A DNA stretch of 64,000 nucleotides from Streptomyces sp. G44 (lineage in GTDB: Bacteria > Actinomycetota > Actinomycetes > Streptomycetales > Streptomycetaceae). How positions within the stretch are numbered: the first letter of the stretch is position 1; each line of letters opens with the position of its first letter. The stretch covers positions 1 through 64,000 of the forward strand of contig NZ_JAFEXF010000003.1 of NCBI RefSeq assembly GCF_016905445.1, in the 5' to 3' direction. This document shows, piece after piece, positions 49,046 to 57,609 of this stretch. The notes below the pieces were generated by a model, which was not told the DNA's origin, searched no databases, and saw only the letters and a list, made by a program, of their open reading frames with translations. The position numbers and the translations under genes were made by a program.

Positions 49046-51460
49046 TCAGCGGCCGAGACGGCCCCGGACCATGCCGACCATGGAGTTGAGCTCCTCGATC
49101 CGCATGCGCTTCGCGGCGATGAAGAAGACCCCCAGCAGCACGGCACCACCCGCGAACAGGGCCGCCAGTGATCCGAGGACGCCCTGTCCGAGGCTCTTGG
49201 TGATCGCGTACGCGGCACCGCCCGCGAGAAGTGCCGCGGGCAGCGCGGCGATGCCGAGCCTGGCATACGTACGCAGTACGCGGGAACCGTCCAGGTCGCC
49301 GCCGAGCCGCTTGCGCAGCCGCTGCCAGGCGACGCCCACACCGATGGCGTACGAGAGGCCGTAGGCGGCGGCCATGCCGGTGACCGCCCAGCGGGTGGGC
49401 AGGACGAAGTAGCAGGCAGCCGAGGCGGCGGCGTTCATCGCGGCCACGATGACCGTGTTGTAGAAGGGGGTCCGCGTGTCCTCGTAGGCGTAGAAGGCCC
49501 GCAGCACGACGTACTGCACGGAGTAAGGGATCAGGCCGAGGCCGAAGGCCATCAGCATGTAGCCCATGTTCGTGGCCTGGGCGCTGCCCGAGGAGCCGAA
49601 GATCAGCGTGCACATCGGGATGCCGAGGGCGACGAACCCGAAGGAGATGGGAACGATCGCGACCGCGGTGGTACGCAGGCCCTGGGAGATGTCGTCGCGG
49701 ACGGATCCGGAGTCACCGTCCTGGGCCGAGCGGGCGAGCCGGGGCAGCAGGGCCGCCATCAGGGACACCGTGATGATCGCCTGCGGGAGGCCCCAGATGA
49801 GCTGGGCGTTCGCATAGGCGGAGAAGCCGATGCCGCTCGTCGAGGGCAGGTCGACGGTGGCGGCGGTGGCCAGCTGGGTGACGACGAGGGCGCCCGCCTG
49901 ATTGGCCAGCACGAAGAGGATCGTCCACTTGGCGAGCTTGGCGGCCTTGCCCAGGCCGTGGCCCTTCCAGTCGAAGCGCGGACGCAGCTTGAACCCGGTC
50001 TCTCGCAGGTACGGGATCATCGCCAGCGCCTGCACGACGAGACCGAGCAGCACACCGAGACCGAGGAGGCGCTCGGCCTCCGTCGGGATGTTCCCGACGG
50101 TCATGTCGGACGACGCCGAGGTGCCGTACACCCAGATGAACATGCCGAGTGTGGAGATGATGACGATGTTGTTGAGGACCGGGGTCCACATCATCGCGCC
50201 GAACTTCCCACGGGCGTTGAGGATCTGGCCCATCACCACGTGGACGCCCATGAAGAAGATCGAGGGCAGGAAGTAACGCAGCAGCGTGGTGCCGACCTCG
50301 GTCGCCGCCGGGTCGTTGGCGACCGGGACGGACATCACTCGCACCAGCTGGGGCGCCAGGACGATGCCCAGCACGGTCAGCACGCCCAGCGCCACCATGA
50401 CGAGGGTCAGCAGGCGGTTGGCGTACGCCTCGCCCCCGTCGTCGTCCTCCTTCATGGAGCGCACCAGCTGCGGCACGAACACGGAGTTGAGACCGCCGCC
50501 GACGGTGAGGATGTAGATCATCGTCGGGATCTGGTAGACGACCTGGAAGGTGTCGCCGAGCAGGCCGACGCCGAGCGCCGAGACGATCAGTGCGGAGCGG
50601 ATGAAGCCGGTGAGGCGGGAGACGAGCGTGCCTGCCGCCATGACGGCGCTGGACTTCAGCAGGCTCGACGCGCGGCCCCCCGACTTGGGGGCGGCCGGGG
50701 CCGCTGCGGGCGTGGGGAGCGGGGCCGGCGCCGGAGCGGGGACGACGGGCTGGTCGGCAGCCGGGAAACCGGCGTCGACCGGCTGCTGGAACCCGGCGCT
50801 CTGCGGGTAGCCGTTCTCCTGGGGGTAGCCACCGCTCTGCGGATAGCCGCCGTTGTGGGGGTAGGCGCCGTGCTGCGGTTGGCTGTCGTGCTGGGGGTAG
50901 CCGCTGTGGGGGTAGCCGTTGTCCTGCGGGTCGCCGCCCTGTTGGTATCCACCCTGCTGGTAGCCGACCTGCGGGGCGTGGTAGCCGCCGGCCTGCTGGT
51001 CGCGGTAGAGGTGCGCGAAGGCATCCGGCTCGTGGCGCTCCTCACCTGCCTGGGTGACCAGGTCGTCGACGCCCACGAACTGCGTCGTGCGCGCGTCGTC
51101 GCCGTACGGCAGATGCCGGGTCGGGCCCTCCGGCTCGGGGGCAGGCGTCTGGGCCCACACCCGCGGGTCAGGTGCGTGCTCGGGGGTGGGCGGCTGCCCG
51201 TAGAGCGGCTGCTGCGGATAGGTGCCGGGCGGCGGCGGGGGGTGCGCCGCGCGGTCGTAGAGCGCTTCGGTCACGGGATCCTGGGCGGAGAGGTCCTGCG
51301 CCCGGTAGGGGTCCTCCTGGTAGGCGTCCTGGAGGTACGCGTCGGGCGCGGGCTGCGGCGGAACCTGCTGCCCGTAGTCGGCAGAGTCCTGCGGAGAGCC
51401 CCCGGGCGAGGCAGGGCCGCCCGAGCCCTGGCCACGGTCACCGTCGTACGGCGCGTTCAT
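49046..51460 (-). CDS. murJ: MurJ lipid II flippase (MviN)
   Basis: 804 residues. The first about 270 are a Gln/Tyr/Gly/Pro-rich cytoplasmic region with GYPQ repeats and other low-complexity sequence. The MurJ core (about 275-804) has 14 or more helices and starts LLKSSAVMAAGTLVSRLTGFIRSALIVSALG, with GGGLNSVFVPQLVRSM and GLPQAIITVSLMAALLPRLAR. It moves lipid II across the membrane for peptidoglycan synthesis. The core ends close to the stop, so there is no fused pseudokinase as in mycobacteria. Upstream is the DUF6049 gene. Confidence 0.96.
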   Translation of the reverse strand: MNAPYDGDRGQGSGGPASPGGSPQDSADYGQQVPPQPAPDAYLQDAYQEDPYRAQDLSAQDPVTEALYDRAAHPPPPPGTYPQQPLYGQPPTPEHAPDPRVWAQTPAPEPEGPTRHLPYGDDARTTQFVGVDDLVTQAGEERHEPDAFAHLYRDQQAGGYHAPQVGYQQGGYQQGGDPQDNGYPHSGYPQHDSQPQHGAYPHNGGYPQSGGYPQENGYPQSAGFQQPVDAGFPAADQPVVPAPAPAPLPTPAAAPAAPKSGGRASSLLKSSAVMAAGTLVSRLTGFIRSALIVSALGVGLLGDTFQVVYQIPTMIYILTVGGGLNSVFVPQLVRSMKEDDDGGEAYANRLLTLVMVALGVLTVLGIVLAPQLVRVMSVPVANDPAATEVGTTLLRYFLPSIFFMGVHVVMGQILNARGKFGAMMWTPVLNNIVIISTLGMFIWVYGTSASSDMTVGNIPTEAERLLGLGVLLGLVVQALAMIPYLRETGFKLRPRFDWKGHGLGKAAKLAKWTILFVLANQAGALVVTQLATAATVDLPSTSGIGFSAYANAQLIWGLPQAIITVSLMAALLPRLARSAQDGDSGSVRDDISQGLRTTAVAIVPISFGFVALGIPMCTLIFGSSGSAQATNMGYMLMAFGLGLIPYSVQYVVLRAFYAYEDTRTPFYNTVIVAAMNAAASAACYFVLPTRWAVTGMAAAYGLSYAIGVGVAWQRLRKRLGGDLDGSRVLRTYARLGIAALPAALLAGGAAYAITKSLGQGVLGSLAALFAGGAVLLGVFFIAAKRMRIEELNSMVGMVRGRLGR
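50790..50965. repeat. Tandem repeats encoding GYPQ-type units in MurJ
   Basis: Imperfect 21-30 base units containing GGGGTAGCC or GCGGATAGCC encode repeated Gly-Tyr-Pro-Gln motifs in the cytoplasmic N-terminus of MurJ. Confidence 0.75.
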
Positions 51461-51507
51461 GGTTTACCCCACCTCATCGTCCCCGGGCCCACCGGCCACG
51501 ACATCGC

Positions 51508-53859
51508 TCAACGGTCCACTCTCTCACCCGTGTCCGATGGGTCGGTGCTTTCCGGGGCGGTGTCCGGTGCCGGGTCACTCGGCTGCTCGGGGTCGCCTTC
51601 TCCGGGCGCGGTGCCGGATTCCCCGCCGGGTCCCTCGTCCGGACCCTCCTGGGCGACCGGCTTCCGCGCCGCGCGCTTGCGCTGGGTGTACATCCGGAAA
51701 CCGGCGAGTACGAGCAGGAGGAGGCCGCCGGCGATGACGAGCATCACCGCGGGCGTGACCTCGGTGACATTGACGTCGAAGTGCACGGCGTCGCCGTACG
51801 GCTCCCCGTCCTCCGTGTACAGCTGGGCGTAGACCGGGACCGGGCCGTTGGCGTTGGCCGTGGTGGTGAACTTCACCGACTGGGAGTGACCGCCCGCGAT
51901 CTCGACGGAGATCTCCTCGTACTGGCCGTCGCCGATCTTCAGACGCGTGGGGTTCTGGGAGGACAACCGCAGGTTCAGGTGACGGACACCCTGCACCAGA
52001 TTGTTCTGCACCGACACCGGGATGGTCGCACTGCGCCCGGAGAGCTTCGCGTCCGACCTGTCGATCAGGGCCACCTGCTTGGTGAGCTCCGACAGGTAGT
52101 TCTTGACGCCGGCCTGGTAAGCGGTCGCCTCCGACGGACGCCCGCGCCAGGACGTCGACATCTCGCGGTCTATGGCCCTCCCGAAGGGCGTGACCACGCG
52201 GTCCTTCTCGGTGAGGATGACCTGGAAGCGCTCCAGCAGGCCCTGGGTCTGCCGGATCGACTCGAACGCCGACCGGGGAAGCTCCTGCTTGCGCAGCGCG
52301 GCCGGGTAGGCCCCGGTCGACGGCACCCGGGTCGTGGCCCGCGGGTCCGGCTTCGCCCTCGCCGCGGCGGTCAGGTCCTGGAACTGCGACCACTGCCCGT
52401 CCTGGAGCGCGGTCAGCGCCTTGGCCATCGCCTGGGCCTGGCTGGCCGTGGGCATGCGCTGCGGCGCGATCACGATGCTGCGCTGCTTGCCGGGGTCCTG
52501 GAGATTGATCATCAGGCTCTGGGCGACGAACTCCTGGACGGCCAGCGTGGAGTTCTCGGCCTGCGTCATGTCGCCCTGGAAGGCGGTGGAGAGGCGCGCG
52601 TCGGCCACCACGGCGGTCGTACCGCCGCCGATGGGCCTGGCCGCGGTCGGCGAGTACGCGAGGCCGTCGGTCTCGCGGAGGCTGTCGCTGCGCGCGATCA
52701 CTGTGTGGGCGCCCGCGGAGGTCGAGACGTCGACGATGGACGGGTCGATCGCCCCTTCGGCAGGCCACGCGAAGTCCGTGCTCGGCTTCACATGGAGGAT
52801 CGTGTCCACCGCACTGGCCCCCGCGTCGGTGGCCGCCTTGAGATGGCTGAGTGACCCGGACACGGCCCTGCCGTTGTGCGCGAGGGAAGCGAGGTCGGGG
52901 TCGGCGAAGGGCAGCGCGACGACCTTCTTGCCCTTGACCGCTTTCTCCAGGTCGTTGAGCCAGGCCGTGGCCACCGCCTGCTGCTTGCCGGCCCTGGTGG
53001 ACCGCCCGTCGGGGTTCTGGATCCGGTAGCCCTTCGTCATCGCCTCGACGGAGGCGAGGAGATCCGGATCGATCACCCACGTGACGTCGAGCTCGCTGCC
53101 GAGGGACAGAAGCTGCTGAAGACGGCCGCCCGGAGCGAGGTCGTCGGCCAAGTCGTCATTCCTGAAGACAGGCGTCTGCTGCTCATCCGACTCGGTCTTC
53201 GCCGTGAGGTGCGTCTCGGCGATGAGCGGCCACAGGTAGGTCGTCTTCGTCTTCGTGTCGGCGCCCTCGGTCTGCCACGGCAGGAAGGTGCGCTCGATGC
53301 CGAGCACCTGCGGGTAGGGCTGCGCGGCGCTCTGCCCGGTGAGGGCGACGCTCAGCTGGTAGACGCCGTCGGCGCCGAGGTGCAGCGCCTTGACGGGTAC
53401 GGAGATGCTGAAGTCCTGTCGCACGCCGGGCATGAGCTTGGCGAACTTGTCGACGTACTTGCCACCGACCTCCGAGCCGTCGAGCCCCGGCTGGAAGCCC
53501 GTGCGCTTCGCGGCGCTGTCGATGTCGCTCCGGCCGCCCAGGGGCGCCGAGCCGACCCGCAGCCCGACCTGGGCCCCGGTCACCGTCTGCTTGCCCTGGT
53601 TGGTGACCGTGCCGGAGACGGTGAGCTTGTCGCCTTCGTCAGGAACGGTCGGGGTCACGGCGTCCAGCGAGACGTCCACGGTGCCCGAACCGGTGGCGTC
53701 CGCCGTCGCGCTCGGCGCGGTGGCGTGCGCCACGGGGCCTGCCGGGGCCTGCAAGAGACCGGCCAGCAAAGGGGTACCCACCAGCAGAGCTGCGGTGCGC
53801 CGCAGCCACCGGCGGGCAGGTGAGGGGCTTGTCCCCGGGTAGTCTGCCGCCTCGGCCAC
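51508..53859 (-). CDS. DUF6049 family secreted, membrane-anchored protein
   Basis: 783 residues, GTG start. An N-terminal signal region (AALLVGTPLLAGLLQAPAGPVAHA) is followed by a large external part with Ig-like beta domains (SLDAVTPTVPDEGDKLTVSGTVTN), a central region rich in Ala/Asp, and one C-terminal membrane helix (VTPAVMLVIAGGLLLLVLAGF) with a basic then acidic tail. The family always neighbours murJ (Rv3909 in M. tuberculosis), pointing to a role with wall precursor export or septation, but no activity is known. It is 48 bp upstream of murJ. Confidence 0.88.
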   Translation of the reverse strand: MAEAADYPGTSPSPARRWLRRTAALLVGTPLLAGLLQAPAGPVAHATAPSATADATGSGTVDVSLDAVTPTVPDEGDKLTVSGTVTNQGKQTVTGAQVGLRVGSAPLGGRSDIDSAAKRTGFQPGLDGSEVGGKYVDKFAKLMPGVRQDFSISVPVKALHLGADGVYQLSVALTGQSAAQPYPQVLGIERTFLPWQTEGADTKTKTTYLWPLIAETHLTAKTESDEQQTPVFRNDDLADDLAPGGRLQQLLSLGSELDVTWVIDPDLLASVEAMTKGYRIQNPDGRSTRAGKQQAVATAWLNDLEKAVKGKKVVALPFADPDLASLAHNGRAVSGSLSHLKAATDAGASAVDTILHVKPSTDFAWPAEGAIDPSIVDVSTSAGAHTVIARSDSLRETDGLAYSPTAARPIGGGTTAVVADARLSTAFQGDMTQAENSTLAVQEFVAQSLMINLQDPGKQRSIVIAPQRMPTASQAQAMAKALTALQDGQWSQFQDLTAAARAKPDPRATTRVPSTGAYPAALRKQELPRSAFESIRQTQGLLERFQVILTEKDRVVTPFGRAIDREMSTSWRGRPSEATAYQAGVKNYLSELTKQVALIDRSDAKLSGRSATIPVSVQNNLVQGVRHLNLRLSSQNPTRLKIGDGQYEEISVEIAGGHSQSVKFTTTANANGPVPVYAQLYTEDGEPYGDAVHFDVNVTEVTPAVMLVIAGGLLLLVLAGFRMYTQRKRAARKPVAQEGPDEGPGGESGTAPGEGDPEQPSDPAPDTAPESTDPSDTGERVDR

Positions 53860-54053
53860 GCGTTAGCCCGTCCCTCGTCGTCAGTGGTCGTCGGTTGTGC
53901 GTCCACGCATGGTAACGATGCGCGCTGCGGCGAAGTGCCGCGGTCTGCTCCACATGATCGGAAGACCCGGCCGGGGGGGGCGGTGCGGGCCCTGGACGGC
54001 CCGGCGGTAATCGGGTCGGTTCCGGGCGCCCGGGGCACGTACCCTTTTCTGTT
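53860..54053. promoter_or_regulatory. Divergent promoter region of DUF6049 and CCA-transferase genes
   Basis: 194 bases between divergent genes. TACCCT at 54040-54045 ends 8 bases before GTG 54054, the spacing expected when transcription begins at the start codon, so the CCA-transferase mRNA may be leaderless. No ribosome site precedes that GTG. An 8-G run lies at 53973-53980. Confidence 0.45.
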
Positions 54054-55496
54054 GTGCCGAACGCCAACGAAGACAATCCCAGCGCCCTGAGCCAGGTGCA
54101 GCGCCGCGCGGTCAGCGAACTGCTGCGTGTGTCCCCTGTCGCGGACGATCTCGCCCGCCGTTTCCAGGAGGCCGGGTTCTCTCTCGCCCTGGTCGGCGGC
54201 TCGGTCAGGGACACCCTCCTGGGCCGGCTCGGCAATGACCTGGACTTCACGACCGACGCCCGCCCCGAGGACGTACTGAAGATCGTCCGGCCCTGGGCCG
54301 ACGCGGTGTGGGAGGTTGGGATCGCCTTCGGGACGGTCGGCTGCCAGAAGGAGGGCTACCAGATCGAGGTCACGACGTACCGCTCCGAGGCGTACGACAG
54401 GACCTCGCGCAAGCCCGAGGTGTCCTACGGCGACTCCATCGAGGAAGACCTGGTCCGCCGGGACTTCACCGTGAACGCGATGGCCGTGGCGCTCCCCGAG
54501 AAGGAGTTCATCGACCCGCACGGAGGCCTTGAGGATTTGTCCGAGCGTGTCCTGCGCACCCCGGGCACCCCCGAGGAGTCCTTCTCGGACGATCCGCTGC
54601 GCATGATGCGGGCCGCGCGGTTCGCCGCGCAGCTCGACTTCGCGGTGGCACCCGAGGTCGTCGACGCGATGAAGGCCATGGCCGAGCGCATCGACATCGT
54701 GTCCGCGGAGCGGGTGCGGGACGAGCTGAACAAGCTGATCCTCTCCGCCCACCCCCGCAAGGGCCTTGCCCTCCTCGTCGACACGGGGCTCGCCGCGCGC
54801 GTCCTGCCGGAGCTGCCCGCGCTGCGTCTGGAGCGGGACGAGCACCACCGTCACAAGGACGTCTACGACCACTCGCTGATCGTCCTGGAGCAGGCGATGG
54901 CGCTGGAGCAGGACGGACCGGACCTGACGCTGCGGCTCGCCGCCCTGCTGCACGACATCGGGAAGCCGAAGACCCGTCGCTTCGAGAGCGACGGCCGGGT
55001 CTCCTTCCACCACCACGAGGTGGTCGGGGCCAAGATGGTCAAGAAGCGCATGACGGCGCTCAAGTACTCCAACGAGCTGGTGAAGGACGTGTCGCGCCTC
55101 GTCGAGCTCCACCTGCGCTTCCACGGCTACGGCACGGGAGAGTGGACGGACTCGGCCGTACGCCGCTACGTACGCGACGCCGGGCCTCTCCTGGAGCGGC
55201 TGCACAAGTTGACCCGCTCCGACTGCACGACGCGCAACAAGCGCAAGGCGAACGCCCTGTCGCGTGCGTACGACGGCCTGGAGGAGCGCATCGCCCGTCT
55301 CCAGGAGCAGGAGGAGCTGGACTCGATCCGCCCTGACCTGGACGGCAACGACATCATGCAGGTCCTCGACGTGGGGCCTGGGCCAGTGATCGGTAAGGCC
55401 TACAAGTTCCTGCTGGAGCTGCGGCTCGAGAACGGACCGATGGAGCGGGAAGCGGCTGTGGCGGCGCTCAAGGAGTGGTGGGCGGCGCAGGACTGA
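54054..55496 (+). CDS. CCA tRNA nucleotidyltransferase
   Basis: 480 residues, GTG start with no ribosome site. The nucleotidyltransferase domain has LVGGSVRDTLLGRLGNDLDFTTDARPED with the metal-binding DxD, RRDFTVNAMAV and GGLEDLSERVLRTPG. The C-terminal part holds an HD domain (LLHDIGKPKTRRF). It adds or repairs the tRNA 3' CCA, needed here because tRNA-Ala and tRNA-Ile lack encoded CCA. Actinobacterial members are often named pcnA, but poly(A) activity is not shown. It ends before a parS-bearing terminator. Confidence 0.95.
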   Translation: MPNANEDNPSALSQVQRRAVSELLRVSPVADDLARRFQEAGFSLALVGGSVRDTLLGRLGNDLDFTTDARPEDVLKIVRPWADAVWEVGIAFGTVGCQKEGYQIEVTTYRSEAYDRTSRKPEVSYGDSIEEDLVRRDFTVNAMAVALPEKEFIDPHGGLEDLSERVLRTPGTPEESFSDDPLRMMRAARFAAQLDFAVAPEVVDAMKAMAERIDIVSAERVRDELNKLILSAHPRKGLALLVDTGLAARVLPELPALRLERDEHHRHKDVYDHSLIVLEQAMALEQDGPDLTLRLAALLHDIGKPKTRRFESDGRVSFHHHEVVGAKMVKKRMTALKYSNELVKDVSRLVELHLRFHGYGTGEWTDSAVRRYVRDAGPLLERLHKLTRSDCTTRNKRKANALSRAYDGLEERIARLQEQEELDSIRPDLDGNDIMQVLDVGPGPVIGKAYKFLLELRLENGPMEREAAVAALKEWWAAQD

Positions 55497-55507
55497 GGCA
55501 GAGGCAG

Positions 55508-55533
55508 GTGGGTGTTTCACGTGAAACACCCAC
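55508..55533. promoter_or_regulatory. parS site in a 26-bp perfect palindrome
   Basis: The core GTTTCACGTGAAAC (55514-55527) is flanked so that the symmetry extends to 13 bases each side, with half-site GTGGGTGTTTCAC. It lies 12 bp past the CCA-transferase stop. Confidence 0.95.
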
Positions 55534-55547
55534 TCCCCTCAAATGTG

Positions 55548-55593
55548 CCGAGGGGCGCTGTTTCACGTGAAACCGTGAAACAGCGCCCCTCGG
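55548..55593. terminator. Terminator hairpin containing a parS site
   Basis: A perfect 19-bp stem (55548-55566 with 55575-55593) and 8-base loop lie between convergent genes. The upstream arm plus the loop hold an exact parS (55560-55573). The hairpin repeats only the half GTTTCAC in its other arm. Confidence 0.92.
55560..55573. promoter_or_regulatory. parS site within the terminator stem
   Basis: An exact GTTTCACGTGAAAC, 32 bp after the previous parS (centre to centre 46 bp). Confidence 0.95.
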
Positions 55594-55613
55594 TGTTCGC
55601 CCGGTGAGCCGGG

Positions 55614-56141
55614 TCAGGGCTTCTTCGTGCAGAAGAGGAACTCGCTGCCCTTGCCGGTCTCCGCATAGAAGCCGGTCGCGCCCTCGACCTTGCGGCACTC
55701 GGCTTCCGCGGTGAACTGGGTGTAGTGCCCGTCGATCTTCTTGATGACCTTGGCCTCGGCCTCGGAGGAGGAGCAGTCCACGACCTCCATGCGCTCAGAG
55801 GACGAGGAAGCGGGCTTCAGGCAGTCACCCACCGCGGCGGACTCGGCATCGCTCTTGCCGAGGTACCACTTGCCGACGGCTATGAGGATGGCGACGAGGA
55901 GGAACCCGCCGATACGCAGCAGGAACTTCTTGCCGAACCTGCTCGGAGCCGCCGGCGGCGGCACGGGCCCGCCCTGGTGAGGCGGGTACGGCGCGCCCTG
56001 CTGAGGGGGATATGGCGCGCCCTGCTGCGGAGGGTAGGGAGCCCCCTGCTGCGGATACGGCGCGCCCGGGGCCTGCTGTCCGTACGGGTTCTGACCTTGG
56101 GGCGGGTACGGAGCTTGGCCCTGGGGCGGCGGAGTGGTCAC
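55614..56141 (-). CDS. LppU/SCO3897-family small membrane protein
   Basis: 175 residues, GTG start. The first about 65 residues are Pro/Gln/Tyr/Gly-rich with repeats of GAPYPPQQ. One membrane helix (LRIGGFLLVAILIAVGKWYLG) follows, then an external domain with four Cys (GDCLKP, VDCSSSEA, ECRKV, FLFCTKKP), likely two disulfides. It resembles the LppU/SCO3897 group, known by name only; the role is unknown. It is convergent to the CCA-transferase gene and 115 bp past the MFS gene. Confidence 0.85.
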   Translation of the reverse strand: MTTPPPQGQAPYPPQGQNPYGQQAPGAPYPQQGAPYPPQQGAPYPPQQGAPYPPHQGGPVPPPAAPSRFGKKFLLRIGGFLLVAILIAVGKWYLGKSDAESAAVGDCLKPASSSSERMEVVDCSSSEAEAKVIKKIDGHYTQFTAEAECRKVEGATGFYAETGKGSEFLFCTKKP

Positions 56142-56256
56142 TTTTGGGGGTCCCCCTCAAACGGAAGCGCGATGGCGCGAATAAGACGTCCGTAAGTTAT
56201 CGGGGCCCAGTGACATCTCTGAAGCTCAGAGGGGCTCTGTGGCACTGATGTGACAC

Positions 56257-57513
56257 TTACTGCACGTCAAATCGGGCCATATTCGCCGCAATTGCTGCGT
56301 ACAGCAGAGCCGCCATGACGACAAGCGGAACCGAGCGGCCGTCGTGCGGCAGCATCAGTGCCGCCACCGCCGCCGCGCCCACGAAGGCGACGTTGAACAG
56401 GACGTCGTAGAGGGAGAAGACCCGGCCGCGGAAGCCGTCGTCCACCGAGGACTGCACCACCGTGTCCGTGGCGATCTTCGCGCCCTGTGTCGCCAGGCCG
56501 AGGACGAAGGCGGCGACGAGCAGGGGCACGGGGGCGAAGGTGAGGCCGAGGGCCGGTTCCAGGACGGCCGCTGTGGCCGCGCACGCGGCGATCCAGCCGC
56601 CCGGCCCCAGCCGCTTCGCCGCCGACGGGGTCACCAGCGCCGCCACGAAGAAGCCCGCCCCGGAGACGCCGACGGCGAGGCCGAGCAGCGCCAGCCCGTC
56701 GGACTCCGAGGACGACCATGCGTACCGGCAGAGCATCAGGACCATGACCGTCAGAGCGCCGTAGCAGAAGCGCAGCACCGTCATCGCGGCCAGCGCGCGG
56801 GCGGCCGCGGGGCGCCGGGCCAGGTGTCGTAACCCCGCCGCCAGGCCGTGGACCGTGCCGGCCAGCGCTTGCCCGAGGTGGGGCCGCACCAGGCCGGGGT
56901 CCGGTCCGAGCAGGTCACGTGCCATGCGGAGCGAGGCGAGCGCGGCGCAGAGGTAGAGGGCGGCTCCGAGGAGAACCACCACCGCGTCCGAATCCGAGCC
57001 CGTCAGCCGGACGACGAAGGCGAGGCCGCCGCCCACCGTCGCGGCGAGCGTGCCGGCGGTCGGCGAGAGGGAGTTGGCGATGACCAGGCGGTCGGCGTCG
57101 ACCACCCGCGGAAGTGCGGCGGAGAGCCCGGCGAGCACGAACCGGTTGACGGCGGTGACGCACAGCGCGCAGACGTAGAAGAGCCAGTCCGGGACATCGC
57201 TGAGCATCAGCACGGCGGTGAGCGCCGCCAGCGCCGCCCGCAGGAAGTTGCCGTAGAGGAAGACCTGCCGGCGCCGCCAGCGGTCCAGGAGGACGCCCGC
57301 GAAGGGGCCGACCAGCGAATACGGAAGGAGGAGCACGGCCATGGCGGAGGCGATGGCCCCGGCGGAGGCCTGTTTCTCCGGCGAGAAGACCACGTACGTG
57401 GCGAGCGCGACCTGATAGACGCCGTCCGCGCTCTGGGAGATCAGCCGTACGGCGAGAAGGCGCCGGAAGTCCCGCAGCCGCAGCAGGACGCGCAGGTCAC
57501 CGACGACAGTCAT
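56257..57513 (-). CDS. MFS transporter
   Basis: 418 residues from ATG 57513, with GAGG upstream; an earlier frame to 57546 adds only 11 residues. About twelve membrane helices are visible, with the MFS loop motif DRWRRRQVFLYGNFLRAAL after helix 2 (GPFAGVLLDRWRRR) and its relative GAKIATDTVVQSSVDDGFRGRVFSLYDVLFN in the second half. It resembles the enterobactin-exporter-like group of MFS exporters. The substrate is unknown. It lies downstream of ino1 after a terminator-like hairpin, in the same direction. Confidence 0.9.
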   Translation of the reverse strand: MTVVGDLRVLLRLRDFRRLLAVRLISQSADGVYQVALATYVVFSPEKQASAGAIASAMAVLLLPYSLVGPFAGVLLDRWRRRQVFLYGNFLRAALAALTAVLMLSDVPDWLFYVCALCVTAVNRFVLAGLSAALPRVVDADRLVIANSLSPTAGTLAATVGGGLAFVVRLTGSDSDAVVVLLGAALYLCAALASLRMARDLLGPDPGLVRPHLGQALAGTVHGLAAGLRHLARRPAAARALAAMTVLRFCYGALTVMVLMLCRYAWSSSESDGLALLGLAVGVSGAGFFVAALVTPSAAKRLGPGGWIAACAATAAVLEPALGLTFAPVPLLVAAFVLGLATQGAKIATDTVVQSSVDDGFRGRVFSLYDVLFNVAFVGAAAVAALMLPHDGRSVPLVVMAALLYAAIAANMARFDVQ

Positions 57514-57553
57514 TGCCACACCCTCACATACGAGGGGGCCCGGCACATACGAG

Positions 57554-57586
57554 GAGGGCCCTCGGGCGGAATGCCCGGGGACCCTC
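57554..57586 (-). terminator. Terminator-like hairpin after ino1
   Basis: On the minus strand GAGGGTCCCCGGGC pairs with GCCCGAGGGCCCTC around ATTCC, with one mismatch and one G-U. It lies between ino1 and the MFS gene. Confidence 0.7.
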
Positions 57587-57609
57587 GACGAGCGACAGGA
57601 GAGAGCTGT

